Positions 23,597 through 37,400 of a DNA stretch of 64,000 nt are shown here, one piece after another. The position numbers and the translations under genes were made by a program. Source of the stretch: Bisporella sp. PMI_857 (Eukaryota > Ascomycota > Leotiomycetes > Helotiales > Helotiaceae); assembly GCA_021307315.1 (NCBI GenBank), contig JAJSPD010000026.1, positions 124,001 to 188,000 of the forward strand, in the 5' to 3' direction. The notes below the pieces were generated by a model. The model was not told where the DNA came from, did not search any database, and saw only the letters and a program-made list of their open reading frames with translations. The stretch's first letter is position 1. The number at the start of each line of letters is the position of its first letter.

Positions 23597-24029
23597 GTTA
23601 TGTAAAGCTAATGAAAAATATCCCGCATTCCACACATAACGTACAATCATATCAGCTTTCCAATGTCCTACTTCATCCTGAACATAAAAAAACGTGAATA
23701 TTTTCCATGAAACGTCTCGCTTAGCATCCTAGAGTAAAGGGGCTAAACGCACCTTACGATTTCACAATCGAAGGAGGAAAAATTTCCCCCAAGTATATTG
23801 GATTAATATTTATATTTTATAATAAAAATTGCTCAGATAAAGCAATATAATTAGTTCCCACCATGTCTATGCCCTTTGAATATCCATGCCCTAATGTACT
23901 TTTTTTGTGGCGTTCTTCGGTCATCTTCCCTCAATCGTTGCCTTTTTTGTATTTGGTCCCATATTGTACATGTGAATCCCCCAAATCGGCGTAATAATGA
24001 ACCCCCTATCGTGCGCCTCCATATTCACC
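23597..24029. other. Convergent 3' intergenic region
   Basis: AT-rich spacer between the ESF1 and SNF2-helicase 3' ends. No gene is seen. Confidence 0.4.
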
Positions 24030-27000
24030 CTAAGTACCCATTCTACCGCCAGTGTCATCACCACCATTTTCGTCGTCTTCAATTTCACCTTCGTCATCAC
24101 CGTCCGAGATATAATCCGGCACAACCTCTAAGATCATACCATCCTCGTCGGTTCTCAAGAATCCGAACAAACTAGCAACATCCTCGATGCTCAACGCAGC
24201 CTGGTCTTTCTTATCTCCGTCGCCTACCGCCTGCTCGCAAGTTTTCAACTTATGCATCTGCATACGAAGTAGGCGCATGTCCACTGTATTTCGAACCACG
24301 ATGCGTGTCATCCACGTCTCCTTTGTCTGACCAATGCGGAAAATGCGTCCAAAAGCCTGCTGCTCAACCGCGTGATTCCACCACAGATCTAGACTAATAC
24401 AGCGGTTTGCCCATGGAAAATTCAGACCGAGACCGCCGCACTTGAGACCTGCAATGAGGATTTTAACGGAGGGGTCTTTTTGGAACCTGCGTACTGCATG
24501 ACCGCGGTGCTCGAGAGATGAGTCGCCGGTTAAATAAAGGAAACCCCAATTTTCGGAGGCACAAAGACGGCCTAAGATGCGGGCGAGAATACGGAATTGG
24601 GTATAGATTACAACCTATTTCAAAGTGTCAGACTTTGGTTCACATTCACAATTTATCGTAAATACTGCGGAGTGTGGGGGTGAAAAATGGCTACAAAGGT
24701 ACCTTATCAGCAGGCGCCTCCTTAAAGCCCTTCAGCAAAATGGCCTTGAGAGCAGTAGTCTTCGCGCTTGGTGTAAGGGGAAACTTATCATCGCGATCAC
24801 TTCTAGTCAACCATGCACTCGAAAGCGTTAAGGGCTCGAAGCCCAGCGCGTCACGTCCCTTGCTATTAGGGTACCGTGGTGGCTTCTTCTTATTGTAGAT
24901 ACTGCGTCTTGGCTGTTTAGTAGATCCGGGTCTGTTGGTTTCAGGAGATGGCTCAGGGGAGAAATCACCGTCATCCATCATGCGGGGACCGCTGTAAGGG
25001 AGGAGATCCGTGAACATCTTATCACAGGAGGGGCAGCTGAATGTGTGCTGCCGATACAAGTTAGCTTTTAGGGGTCATCCTTATTGTATAAATATAGAAT
25101 CATCGAGAGCTCGATGCTAACAAACGGGAAGGGAACTTACATCTTCGTATTCAGCCACCATTTTGTGCATATATGTGGTAATACATTCCTCGCAAAAGAT
25201 ATGTCCGCACTATCGATTGTTATTTTTTTAACCATTTGAATGATTTGAGGACAACTGACATCCGTAATCTTCGGGCTCTGTGGCATATCCGAGCAAATAG
25301 CACAAACCACTCTCGCAAACATCTCGGCATCATTCAGTGTCTCAAGCGCCTTATCCATCTTAAATTCATGTCCAAAATTGCCTCGACCAAATGGCATAGC
25401 TGGAAACGTTTCTGGCACATCCTCACCTCTATCTCTTGCAGCCTGAGCATCATTTATCTCCTGCTTTGACTGGCTCACCCAGAGCTGGCACTGCTCATAG
25501 AAAGGCGTATCAGTCATCTTTAAGCGCCGAAGCTTGCTACGGAGCTCGGTTACATCTTCAGAAGTCCATGCATCCTTGATCGTTTGCTCAAGCATCCAAG
25601 GGTGCGATGTGCATTGGCGGAGACGAAGGAGTTGAACGAGGAAGTTGGCGTAAGTGTTACGGGGATCTTTACGATTGCCTGCAAAGTACAAGTTCAAGTT
25701 GGCACGAAATCGGTTCTCGGTCTGGTTTGCTTTAGCATTTATATATTACCTAGGGGACGAGATTGGCTTACTATTCTGTAAATAATACGCTCTTGCGTTG
25801 AGAAATCAACGTATTGGATCTCAGGATGAGGCTTTGGTAGATGGATAATAGGACGGTTGAGAATAGTGGTTGCCATGGTTCGACGCATCATGGTGAAGCT
25901 CAGGATGGTGGCAATGCGCTTCTGGCTTTCCTCGCCTTCTGCATCACAGAAGTAATTGCGAAAGGTGTCCCAATCCATGGCAAAGTGTGCCTTGAGGAAT
26001 CGAAGATAAGGAAATAGCCTGTAAATTGTATATTGTCAGCTCTTTCGCAAATACATCATACGGAACATCTTACTCCTCAAGGCGATTGAGGATCGGCGTA
26101 CCAGTAAGGCACCACCGATAAACACTCTTCAGATTTTGACATGCCAACGATGTCCTGGCAGAATTATTTTTGATCGTGTGTGCCTCATCAAGGACAACGC
26201 GATACCATGTAATACGATGCAAGATACCAAGCGATCTACTTGCCTTCTTCCACCACTTTGCATAGCCAACCCTAGCAATCTCCTCTCGTCCCTTCTGATT
26301 GGGGAATGGGAATTGCTGCATAACCTCATTATAACTCGTAAGTACAACATCGATATCTCTCAAGACCTCCATCGACAGCCTAAGCTTGGTTTTGTAATGC
26401 AAAATCTTAGGGAAGATCTTCCCTTCGGCGTGTTCACGGATTTCGGAGAGCCATTGGTTAATAACTGAAGATGGGACGACAATCAAGGTGGCGGTGATCT
26501 GGCGCCTTTTGTCGTCTTCAGTTGGAGGGTTTCCAACCATGCAAGCAATGGTTTGGACTGTTTTTCCGAGACCCATTCCGTCAGCCAACATGCCACCCTG
26601 GGGAGAGCTTTCCGATAGCTCTCTCGAGAGCATCCATTGTGCACCCAGAAGCTGGTGGTGATAAAGTGTAGATTTCATACCCTTCACGAGCCACTTTCCA
26701 TTACGAGCTTTAACTCTTGCGTAACCAAAGGCTTTCGAGGCCAGCTGCAGTTTCTTCTTGTCAGACTTTGCATCTTGCTCGCTACTACCGGAAGGTATAT
26801 TTGCAAATAGCCTCTGAAACTGAGTTTCCTTCTTTGTCTCTTGAATTTGAGGCTCCTCGCTGACGTTGAAGATAGGGTTGCTGATGCGATCTTGTATAGG
26901 GTCATTTTGAAAGAGATCGTCTAGCATCATTTGTGCAATAGGATCAGTACGACCGTTGAACCCTGAGAACATGCGGGAACTTTCAGCTCTGCTAGATGAT

Positions 27001-29072
27001 TTTGCTCCCTTACCCTTAACAGACTTGCCGGCTTTGCCAGCTCTGCCTTTGGGAACATTAGCTTGCCCATTTTTCTTCCCTGCATCACGAGCCTTTTTGC
27101 GTTGAGCTACATATGTTAGAAATAGTCTCACCGGGGCATTTTATTAGGGGTTGACTTACACTTCATGCGCTCTTTCTCACGCTCCTTCTGACGTTTCTGC
27201 AAGACAACGTCCCGAGCATTCTTCGCAACTTTCTTACGCGGCTTACGGCTTTTGCCATTCTCCGTCTCCCTAGATAATGGAAGTTCCCCAAGATCTTGTC
27301 CGTTAAGTGCTTGCTGAAGCATGGCATGGAAGTGTGCATCCTTCTGATCTGTATCGTCTCCAACTACTCCAGCTGCTTCAGCTGGTTCAGATGACTCGAG
27401 ATCTAGATTCTCCTCTGTGAAAGGACTATTTCTCTTGGGGCGCTTTTGGTGATGGCTACGTACAATATCTTCTCTTATCTGGTTCTTTGAAAGCGGTACG
27501 AAAATGAAGTCATCATTGTCCGACTCGCCATCGTTTTGTCTGCCTCGAGCTGCAGCAGCTTTGAGCCTTTCAATGTGTTTCTACATCATACCTAGTTAGT
27601 AAGGAAATAAACAATAACGGATATGTGCTTACAATCTGTTTGATGACTTTTCTCAGAATCATCACTTCATTCTGAGTAATCTTCCCATTCTTCGCCTTAA
27701 CATCTAAAGCGGCCTTCTGCTCCTTCAACTGCGCATACTCCTCGTCACCTTCATCGTCTTCATCCATCCAGCTATGATCCTCGTCCGCATCTCTCATCGC
27801 GGCATCGACATGCTCCGGATCGTCGGGGACATGCTGGCCGTCCACTTCACGACGACGCTTATTTCTGCCTTCAAATGTAGAAGGTTCACCATCTACTTTG
27901 AAAATATCATAACCTCGTCTATTGTTGTATTTTAAAGAGTTTACGGGTACCGTCTGGCGATTAGGATGGCTTGGAAGAATTCTTGGGATACTAGGTGTGC
28001 GAAGGCGGCCACGAGTTGAGGGCTTCGAATTATTGCCAAGCAAGTGTACTAGCTCCTTGATCATAATAGCGTCTTGCCTTGGCTCTGATTTGACAAAAAT
28101 TGGACTATCATCATTGGCTGGTGATGTGAACTTGTAGGGCACTGCCCATCGACGCTTTGCTTCTGTAGATGCGAACTTTGGATCGATGATAGCGAAGTCA
28201 TTATCACTATCAACATCTACGACAGTAGCTTCATTATTAGACATAGTAATTTCCTCCCCCTTCACAATAGGCTTGATATTTCCAGGAGATATTTGGCTAG
28301 AGGTTAAGCCAGCAGACTCACTCTTTAGCGAAGGAATTCTCGTGGCCGAGCCAGGGAGGTTTGTCTGGGGAGACCCTTCCTTCACCAATGGCGACTGGGA
28401 TATTTTCGATGCACCTCTAAAAGGAGATACACGAAAATTCTCTGCATTAACAGCGGAAGTACGCCTGGGATTGAAGAATGAAGCACGGACTCGTGCACGG
28501 GGTGGTGTAAGGGGACTGATAGCGGATCTCTCTGGCTCAAGCTGTCTAACAGGAGTAGCTGGAGTACCTGATAACTCGGCTTGCTTACTCTCTGTGGAAG
28601 CGGCCTCTACTTTGGCATCTCTGCAAATAAACGAGCGTTCGATGCTGGGAATTGGAACATCAGGGGAGATATACCCAGGGATGGCTCTGGGATTGTGAGA
28701 AACCGGGGTGATGGGTTCCATGTATGTTTCCATATTGTCGAAATCAGTGTTACTGGCGAAACTGCGGCTTTTTGAGGCTGACATAAAGTCGTCGGATTGA
28801 CTCTCGTTGTCGTCAGCGGAGCCACCAAGCAATCCTTCCAGATTAATGGTGTTCTGGAGACTTTGAGGTGACTCGGGTGCACTGGAATCCTTGTCATTAT
28901 CGTCAAGCTCACTTGAAAGCATTTCCTCGAAAGCTTCCCTATTGAGTTTAGGCTGTGAGCTTGTCTCTAAAGTTTCACCATTGGCTTCAATTCGACTTGA
29001 TGTTTCAGGACTACTGTATTGACGCTCAATGAGCTCAGTATGTACCTCAGGACGCTTGGCCATATTGTCCAT
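24030..29072 (-). CDS. SNF2-family ATPase with embedded RING finger (Rad5/Rad16/Uls1 type)
   Basis: Eight exons (29072-27633, 27580-27160, 27106-26074, 26018-25772, 25721-25260, 25209-25141, 25047-24703, 24614-24030) join in phase to 1533 residues. Order: a long Ser-rich, partly acidic N-terminus, basic Lys/Arg linkers, then the SNF2 ATPase with ADGMGLGKTVQT (motif I), VVLDEAHTIKN (DEAH) and WCLTGTPI. A C3HC4 RING follows (CAIC, CGHIFCEEC, CPSC), interrupted by two introns, and then helicase C with VVIYTQF, LKCGGLGLNF and QQAFGRIFRIGQT. Such proteins are chromatin translocases with ubiquitin-ligase activity. The N-terminal VVDVDSDND resembles a SUMO-interacting motif, which would favour a Uls1-like SUMO-targeted role. 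The start is the Met of MDNMAKRPE. Confidence 0.93.
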
Positions 29073-30375
29073 TTGCTTAGCCTGTATCTTGGGGGTTGAT
29101 AAGAAAGTGCAATGTTCTTTGGGATAACATATGAATGTGGATAGGGAATAGTGTATGAACGAAATAGTATGGTGGTGGAAAAGGCGATCTGAAGTGTAGT
29201 GAAATGGTAATGAAGAGGCCAGTAGAGCTTGTTGGTTGTTGTTTGGAGAAGAGGAGCTGGTGGCATTAGGTAGTCTTATATGCACTGGAAGGAAATCCCT
29301 CGGACCCTGAGCTTTAGAGTTTGGGTAAGAACAACTTGATGAGCTGGCGGAAAGTGCAAAGGAAAATGATGAGCATTCAAGACGCAAGAAGACGGGATAA
29401 GGAAGAGGGGGCAGGAGCGATCTAATATACTAAATTTACATTGTAAAGGATGAACCGACTTACGCTAAGTAATACGGGAAATGGGAGAACAGAAGCGATA
29501 CCATAATGCATGAAACCCACGCACGCACAAAGTCAAGGCAAACTCCTCATCACAACCAAATATGCAACAAGCCACCAAGGACGACCCAATCTACGAAACA
29601 TGAAAATACATTAAACAGCGGAAAACCCCTTTGTACAGGATAGCGTATTTGATTTAAATCGTCTTTACACGCCATGCCGCCAATACATGAGAAATCAAAG
29701 TACATCAAGCAGGAGCAAGCTGCTTCGAATAGGCGAGGAAAATCACAGAGAAGATACATATTTTCTTAATGTATAGAGTTTAAGAATGTATTGGCGTATT
29801 CCTGGGAATGTTGGGTGCTTCGCGAGAGAAGCAAAAATTATTGTTATTTCATTCTATTTATTCTTCTTATTCATACGCGAATGTGTTGAAATAGAATTTG
29901 CACTAGAGAGCGGAGAGATAGTTCATTATATGGAACGAGAAGAGTATAGAGGCCGGAGCGTGAGCGGTTCGCTTGAACCAAAATAAAGCTTATGAGCATG
30001 CAACATAAAGATAGAAGGAAAATAGTGCCTCGGATCTTCGGGGTTGGATATCATTCAATTGCTTCTCTAGGATATCCAGACTATCTAGCGGCCTGCGCCT
30101 TTCAGATTCATTTTAAGTAGAAAAGGAATGCGAATGCATCGCTACGGTGTGCATCATGATAGGTCATTACAAGATTATTTACAGAAATTGGGCGGTTGCC
30201 CGCCAATGATGTACACATAGGAAATAGCCATTTGGTTTGTATTGTTCAAGTTGGAGGATGAGAACCGCTGTTGAGGGGAAGGTTTAGCTGGCTGGCTGAC
30301 TAGTAAAGGCATGTTGTGTGGCATGTATGTGGTATTGAGTACTGGAAGCTGCACTTTCCAGTTGAGAGATACTTA
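29073..30375. other. Intergenic, no gene seen
   Basis: Upstream region of the SNF2 gene (pyrimidine-rich on the minus strand near 29100-29250), then AT-rich DNA with no supported gene. Confidence 0.4.
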
Positions 30376-30519
30376 TATCCGCAAAGATACTTGTATTCGC
30401 AAAGAGACGGGTGTCCGCAAAGATACTTGTATCCACAAAAAGACTGGTATCCGCAAAGATACTAGTATCCATAAAAAGACTGGTATCCGCAAAGATACTC
30501 AGATCCGCAAGGAACTGAT
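30376..30519. repeat. 18-bp tandem repeat (8 units, 36-bp higher order)
   Basis: Eight head-to-tail 18-bp units built on TATCCGCAAAGATACTTG, with two alternating versions (AAAGATACT and AAAAAGACT types) that create a 36-bp super-period. It starts at 30376 and the last unit (30502-30519) is degenerate. Every unit is a multiple of three, so both strands stay open. It lies 56 bp past the 3' end of the Ca2+/H+ exchanger gene. It reads best as a minisatellite in a 3' flank; coding is unproven. Confidence 0.85.
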
Positions 30520-30574
30520 GGTGGAATAAAGTAGCTGATTGGTGCAAATAGCCTAGGCTGGGATTGTGCCGCTG

Positions 30575-32570
30575 TTAAGAACTTTCACCTGGGCATGTCC
30601 GGCCCGTGTCGGGATAGAAAAATGCGCATACAGCAATGATGCTGCGATGGTTAGTATAGTTGACTCATACGTAAGACAAGACTTACACATAGAGGCAACA
30701 TAATTGTAGCCCTTCAAGCCAATGCGATTTTCCGTCCCTAAAACCTTCGAGTCAGTATTCATAATCCTGTAATCTGAAGTGAAGATCAGATTCTAAGGAT
30801 CTCAGGAGTTTTCTACTTACCCTATAAGATAATTTACGAGCAAAACAGCAACGAAGAGGACGGCAATCTGGAAACCATCGAAGCTCAAAGTCATGCAGTC
30901 CTTGCCCATGATCCATGCTAGGACAACCAACAGGGGAATCAAGAATAGAGAGACCTGCATGCTAGATCCCACAGCAACTCCGATAGCAAGATCCATTTTA
31001 TCCTTGATGCTTACGGTGACTGCTGTTGCGTGCTCTGCAGCATTTCCAACAATTGGTAGCAATATCAATCCAACAAATTCGACAGAGACATGGCCACCTT
31101 CAGTGATGGAACTGATACCGTCAACCATGAATTCTGCGCACACACCAACAAGGGCAGTAGATATTGCAAGGGTGGCCCAAGCGACCGCAATATGAAGTTG
31201 AGGCTCTTCGGCCTCATCATCTTCGTCCTCATATGCGGTGGTTCTTATCAACTCATCGTTCGGTGGGCGATCCTCCATCCCGGCTCTGCCTGGTCCTGCT
31301 CCAATACCGCCAGCCTTGACTAGGCCTTTGACAACACCACCATCAGGCATAGCATTCTTGCGTGGTTTTATCGGAACTTTCTGGCTCACTTCATTGAACA
31401 GAGCGGAGTGCGTACTCAACTGAAAGTATAGATACGCCGCATAGACGACCAAGAGAATGATAGACACGCCTCTGGAGAGCGAAGCAATCTTGCTGACACC
31501 AGTATCGCTAAACTGGTCAAAACATGTTGGAATTATAACGCTTCCTACGGCAAGTGCCAAAAGACTGGTGGCGGTCTGAGCAACAGTCTGGTTAAAATAC
31601 TGCTCTTGTCTTCTCAATCCACCTAGAAAAAAGCACATGCCCAAAACCAATAAGAGATTGGAAAGAACACTGCCAATCAAAGAGGTTTGGACAACGGTAT
31701 ACTCGTCCTTAACGAGTGCAAGAATGGCGACAATCATTTCCACCGCGTTACTAAATCTTGTCAGATATGAAGTGTGAGTGGAGAAGACATACACACCCAA
31801 ACGAAGCATTCAGAAGTCCTCCAAGGGATTCTCCGACATGGAGCGCGATCTCCTCGGTGGCGAAACTTAACATTGCTGCCAATGGAATGATAGCCAGGAA
31901 GTTGACCACAAAAACGATTTTCCCGTCGACTCCAGCATAATTGAGGGCAATACCAACTGGCACAGCAACAAGAAGGATGTTTATCCAGGAATTGAAAACA
32001 GTTGCCCCAATTTGATTGCGTACTGTGAAAGGCTTGTGATTCAGCACTTTGCCTTTGTACCATGGTCGCTTCTTTTCAACCTCATTCCCATCCGCATCTA
32101 AAGCTGCTTCTTTCTTCCCCTTTCTGTGAAACCGACTAAAAACACCGCTCTTCTCTGCCGTGGCTGTGATTTGCGTTGGCAACCTCTCCACCGCTGTCTT
32201 ATCGCTATTGGGATGGCTGGTTCTGCCATTTGAAATGCTGCCCGCCCTCGTCATTTCAAACTCCTCTGGTTTTGACTCATCGTGTATATGCGCTGACCGT
32301 GGCGATTCGGGTATGGGTTCTGATCGGGCATGTGCCAAGGGTGCCTCCCTCTCTAAACTTTCTCCTCCCTCTACGTCCTGAGGTCTCTGGGGATTTGACC
32401 AAGTCGAAGAACGTGTGGTTTTGCGAAACGGATTATATGTGCTTCCATCCCCATACCAGGCCTCCTTTCTCGCCTTCCGCTTAATTGCATCTACGCGATA
32501 GAACATTGTCAGTATGTTATGATTGATTGTTCACAGAGTGTCTCGACTTACGCATATTGAATTGGCCCAT
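30575..32570 (-). CDS. VCX1: Ca2+/H+ exchanger, CAX family (Vcx1-like)
   Basis: Five exons (32570-32552, 32490-31797, 31750-30821, 30737-30687, 30641-30575) join to 586 residues. The first exon has only 19 nt (MGQFNM). A basic, Ser-rich cytosolic N-terminus of about 190 residues precedes the paired cation-exchanger repeats. Both conserved repeat helices are visible: GNAVEMIVAILALVKDEY and GNAAEHATAVTVSIKDKMD, each with the essential Glu. They are separated by a long acidic loop (YEDEDDEAEEPQ). The end DGKSHWLEGLQL fits Vcx1. It is expected to move Ca2+ into the vacuole in exchange for protons. About eleven membrane segments are seen. Confidence 0.94.
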
Positions 32571-34488
32571 CTTGGCTAATTATGTAGTCCTCCCGTAATC
32601 CAGAATCAAATGTGTAGCTGCCGCTCAAAATAGAATGCGATGAACTCTTGAAAAGGAATTTCACCACTAAATATGATGGATTGGATTAAAGTCGATTAGC
32701 TAGAAAAAAAAAGTCACCTTTCGTTGTCGATACACGCAAGCTGTTTGGGCGCTGTCCGCAGTTTCTGTGGGGAATGCTGTCGTCGTCGTGTCGTGGGTGG
32801 TGGGGGGGACCTCTTGAACGCCTTCAAGAATGCCTTGCTACCCCTCCCCAAAATTTGAATAATTGCTGACGACAAGGGTCTGACTTCTGCACTGCGCCGA
32901 TTATCTATATCTGTAAGAAGTCTTTTATGTTGAAGCAAAGAAGAAGAGGTATGTGGAGGGGGGTTGGTGAAGAAAGGGAGGAGTTTGTCTCGAAATTAGG
33001 ATAGGTCGCTCTTAATCTTAGGCACTTAAGGTTCTGGCCCCGTTAGCGCGTTTGTGCAATTCAATACCTGTTCCTGGCTCTGGCTTTGGCTTTTGCTCTG
33101 GCTTTGACCTTTTGGTTTTGGGCTTTTGCGACGCAGCCAAACAAAGCCTACCCTACCCTTATGCCACGTGGATATGATGATGTGACGCATGCTTTGCACA
33201 AGGTCCAGTTATTCACCATGATGCGCAATACCACCTTCTACCCACAATTGACAAACTTCTCGTGTATTGGAGCTTTTGGCGACGGCAAAAATCTGAACAT
33301 TTATTTTTGTATGACGGCATGGTCGCAAACCAAGATTTTTTTTCCCAAGCGTCCAAGCATTGGCAACAGGCCAAAATGCGGGATTAAGCAATCCCAAGAG
33401 CAGAGAAGCTCAACCAAGCCCTATCTCAAGCTTCTGCCCAGCGTTGGCAGTGTGTGAGCGAGCAATGACCGTATTATTTCCTTGCTTTGGAGTCCTTTTG
33501 CTAAATGTTGAGTCGTGGAAATGCAAATCCTCGAAACGGCCATCGCTGCATCATTGTGCGTCGACTGATCATCTGCCGGTTTCAGTCAGCCACTCAGAGA
33601 TCTACTTCTCTCCTCAGACACTCAATTCAGATTGGCTTCTGCGACGCGACACCCTGTCTTGCTGAAAGATTAACTGTGGCTGATTCCCGAGGCATAGTAC
33701 ACTCTCTTCGCATTGGTGGCCGCTCTTTGTTTATCCCCATCTATGCTCAGGATCTGGAATGCTCATGGGTTCATTTCCTAGTTAGAATACCAGCAGAATT
33801 GTCTGACTACAGTATTGAATTAAGATCATTGGGCAGAATATGATGTGATCTCTCACGTGACTCCCACTCCCAAATCAGCCTTTACTTCCCTTAGTCTCTC
33901 GTTTGGAGATATAGAATAAATGGATCTTCTCTCTACTACATAGAAGTGTTTGAATTAAAGCCGCTCAAAGGTGGTTCCATCTTTGCTACAACTCCCGTTT
34001 GTTTCGAGAGCAAGACAACAAAAGCTTGGCGGCTTTGTTTGATCAACCTGGAGCTTTTGTCCAACCTCAACTTAGCAACTTTGATTTCATCATTTAGGGA
34101 CATTGTGTGTCTAGATAGATCCACTGCTTCAACATACGCATATGATGCTAACCTAGAGCAGGATGCTCGACGGAGATCTCTAATCCTTTGTCGATCATCA
34201 TGGACTTCTCTTTCATCTGTATATTGTGGTCCTTTTATACAGCACCACATAAAGAGCATGTTCTCACCTTAGTAATAGCTGGGTTTCTTTCGTCAGGAAT
34301 CACATTAGTTTTCAGACACCACACCTGCAAGTGCAGCGGCTGTTAGCATAGATGCCCTACTTCAATTGGCTGCGAATGTTGACTATTAGCTGGTTCCTAT
34401 AACGAAATGCATTGTTCAGATTAATCTCAGATTCCGCCAGGTGCATTGCCCAATTGACTATATTACGAGCTATGTTTTATTCCTGTGA
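32571..34488. other. Long intergenic region
   Basis: No gene supported. It contains purine/pyrimidine tracts near 32750-32810, an in-phase CT-rich stretch of GGCTCTGG-type repeats near 33073-33110, and two CACGTG cores (near 33164 and 33855). Open frames at 33086-33843 and 33946-34272 lack starts with splice support. Confidence 0.35.
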
Positions 34489-37400
34489 GGGGTTTCTAGG
34501 ACAAAGAACGCGTGCAATACTCGTGACAAAAGCCTTTGTCCGCTTGAGGCAAGACCACTTCGGCATTTCTATCGAAGACCTTTCGAGACTTCCAACTCAG
34601 ACACTCTGTTAGCTAATATCCCTAGCACTACGAGAATAAATCCTTCAAACCTAACCCCGTACGCAAGAAGATTCGGCCTTGCATCAGTACAAGTAGCCAT
34701 CGACCCAAATAAGAGCGGACTGACCCCTGTCAGCCCGCTACTGCAGAATAGACAAGATCCACAATCATTGCAGGATGCTGAGGCTCGGCAAAGAATCACC
34801 GATTATCAGAAGTTTAGATTGCAAGGTTTGACCACCAGGAAATTACAGGAAGTGGATGCCATCACAACTCGTGAGCTTAAACCAAACGATCTCAACTGTC
34901 CCATCCATCCACTGCTGGAGAGAGAAAGATGGATGAGAGATCCTCAGATGACCGAGAAGTATCACCAGATGCCCAGGCAGATCAGTGGTTCTTCGGACCT
35001 TTGGGTTGCTAGTATGGTATTTTAGAAAGCAGTCTTTTCCACATTTTTGCATCTTTGCACAAATTTTTTTGAGATGCATTTCCTTTGATGGTAGCTTGTG
35101 CTCGCTTTTGTGTCCTCATTGTTGGCACACGCCAGCATCGTCGATCTCAAAAAACATGTCAACTGCCCAGTTATTTTGCCGTTGGATCGCTGCTAATTTT
35201 TGTGCTGTCTCCAGGCAATGATCGTGTAGTGAGTTCTCCTGTTCCGATCTCTCCAAAAATCTCTGATAAATGAAGTTCACGCGAATAACTCATGCTAATA
35301 CAGTGGGAAGCATTGACGCCATGCTTGAAGTTAGCATCAATTGTTCTTTTCAATATCTTTCGCCATCCGTGGTTTGATACATTCTTGTGCGGGACTCTCC
35401 AAGATGTTGATCCAAAAAGACTTAAGCTGGATGACCAACTTACATTCTCTGGTCGGATCAATGGTATGCTGCAAACTTTGGAGCAGCGTCCACCACATCC
35501 TACGAATTATTCAACCTGCCAAACAAGGTTTCAAGAAATTGTGAAGTTTCTGACCCAAAGATCGATCTTTGACTTCTTCTCCTTCAAAAATGTAGGTGAA
35601 TTCTCTTTTAACTTACATACTCCTTGAGCTGCAGCGAGGTATTTCGATACTAACCTCAATCAATACAGATTCCAGTCTCTGAAGAGTCTATTACCGCGAA
35701 TGGATTAACACTTTCATTTCCCGACGGTCATCTAGCTCTTTATTTGGCTCATGAGGCTGTAGCCCCACTGCTTCAAGATGATTTGCCTACTTCGGATCGA
35801 CTCCGACATCAGTTGAACATCGCCATTACCTTCTGCCATGAAGTCGTACATGCGATCGAAGAGACGCGGTATGCTTGGAATGACTTTGAGAACTTGCCCG
35901 AGAGCATAACCCTGAAAAATTACGATCCTTGGTTCATGGTATGTTCTGTGGTACTTGTTTTGGTGTCTCGCGAGCTATTCTTTGGAAAAGGCAACTATTG
36001 ACTCTTACAAGGATGAAACCAGTGCTGAACTTGGATACTCAATTGAAAATGCATTGTTTGGAGGCAAAATAGTGGCATGGCCTCTTTATTCAATGAACGA
36101 ATTAGGTATTTTGGCTTTTCTGTTATGTACTGCTGAGAGAACCAAGCAACTTTCAACCTAGGCTTGATTTGCGCTTTCGAGGCTTAGTTTAGCCTCTTAG
36201 AATACTGATGCTATGTATGCTAAAACCACATTGCTAACTCATCGGGTAGTGAACCGTGATAGCCAACCGATTCTTGCCTTATGCATAGGATCCTGGCCCG
36301 ACGATCATGATCACGCTACTCCAACATTAGTAGAACCTGCCTTGGGCCAACCGGAGACCGTTATTCCTTTGTCAGTATCATACTTTGAAGCATTACAGAG
36401 AGAAGACTATTGGGCAGCTGGTTTTAGCTCTCCTGGGATTCTCAGACCACCACCTCCGAACACAGGTGTTGCAAAGATTAATGGCGAATGGAGGGAACTT
36501 GAACAGCTCGAACGCGGGTATATGGAACAGTAAGTAACTATAATACCGCTTTCGTTGCGTCATTTATGAAAATTTCCACAGAGACAAACTAACCACCGTG
36601 ATCTGTTCAACCCGTAATTCTGTCCCGAAGCGTACACAACCTTTATAGCTATGGACAAACTCTTCTACGAAATATCATAGGTTATTGCTAACACTTGTCT
36701 CAGGACCGGATCCGGCAAGCAAATTGCAGATATGATCAAGTTGTCCCCGAACGAGAGACTGGTTTACCTAGGCCAATATATGCGAGAAGAGCAGACCAAG
36801 CGACTGTGGGAGATATTAGAGGAGCGCAATAAAGTAACGGCACGTGTGGAGTTTCAAGAAGAGTTCTGTGCTAGACAGACAAGCACAGATATGTGTGGAC
36901 AATATAGTCTTCTGGTGGGAGCCTTGGAAGATTTGTTCGTTCCCCACAAAGAAGGAATTTTGCTGCTTCTATCTCTAGAGCAGTCCGGTCAAACCCTCAT
37001 TGGTACGAACCACTCCTAGGAGGCAGCGTGACACAATTGCTAAAATAGATAGATACGAGAAACGCGCACGTCAGCTTCACCCGCAACTTCCGCAAATGCG
37101 TCCGACGCACGCTTGAAATTCTTAAGACGAACAAACTAGATGATCTCGTGCAGCGATTAGATAAGTTGGAGATTCAGCTTGAAAATGTACGGCTCCAGGT
37201 CCATGATCCAGTAGAGGCTATTTCCAGAGGACAGATCGGAGCAAGCACGCAAGAGGAGAACTATGAACTAAACCTGCTACGAAAAGCGGTGGATACACCA
37301 GATGAAGACCTCTGCCTGAGGGCTTGTGATACGATCATAGCATCACTAGGCTCTAACCTGTGGGTCAAGAGTATCGCTCGCGCCCTTAAAGGTACAAGAT

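Noticed and set aside
22729..23650. Long minus-strand open frames opposite ESF1
   Set aside because: They mirror the Lys/Glu/Arg-rich ESF1 coding strand and give Ser/Leu/Phe-rich low-complexity products without splice or start context.
30376..30519. CRISPR-like array
   Set aside because: Units are contiguous 18-mers with no unique spacers, and the genome is fungal.
30311..30529. Repeat-containing plus-strand frame as a protein gene
   Set aside because: The only support is the 18-bp periodicity; there is no conserved start region and the frame is equally open on the other strand.
33086..33843. Several plus-strand frames in the 32.6-34.5 kb spacer
   Set aside because: No good ATG, no joining splice sites and low-complexity composition.
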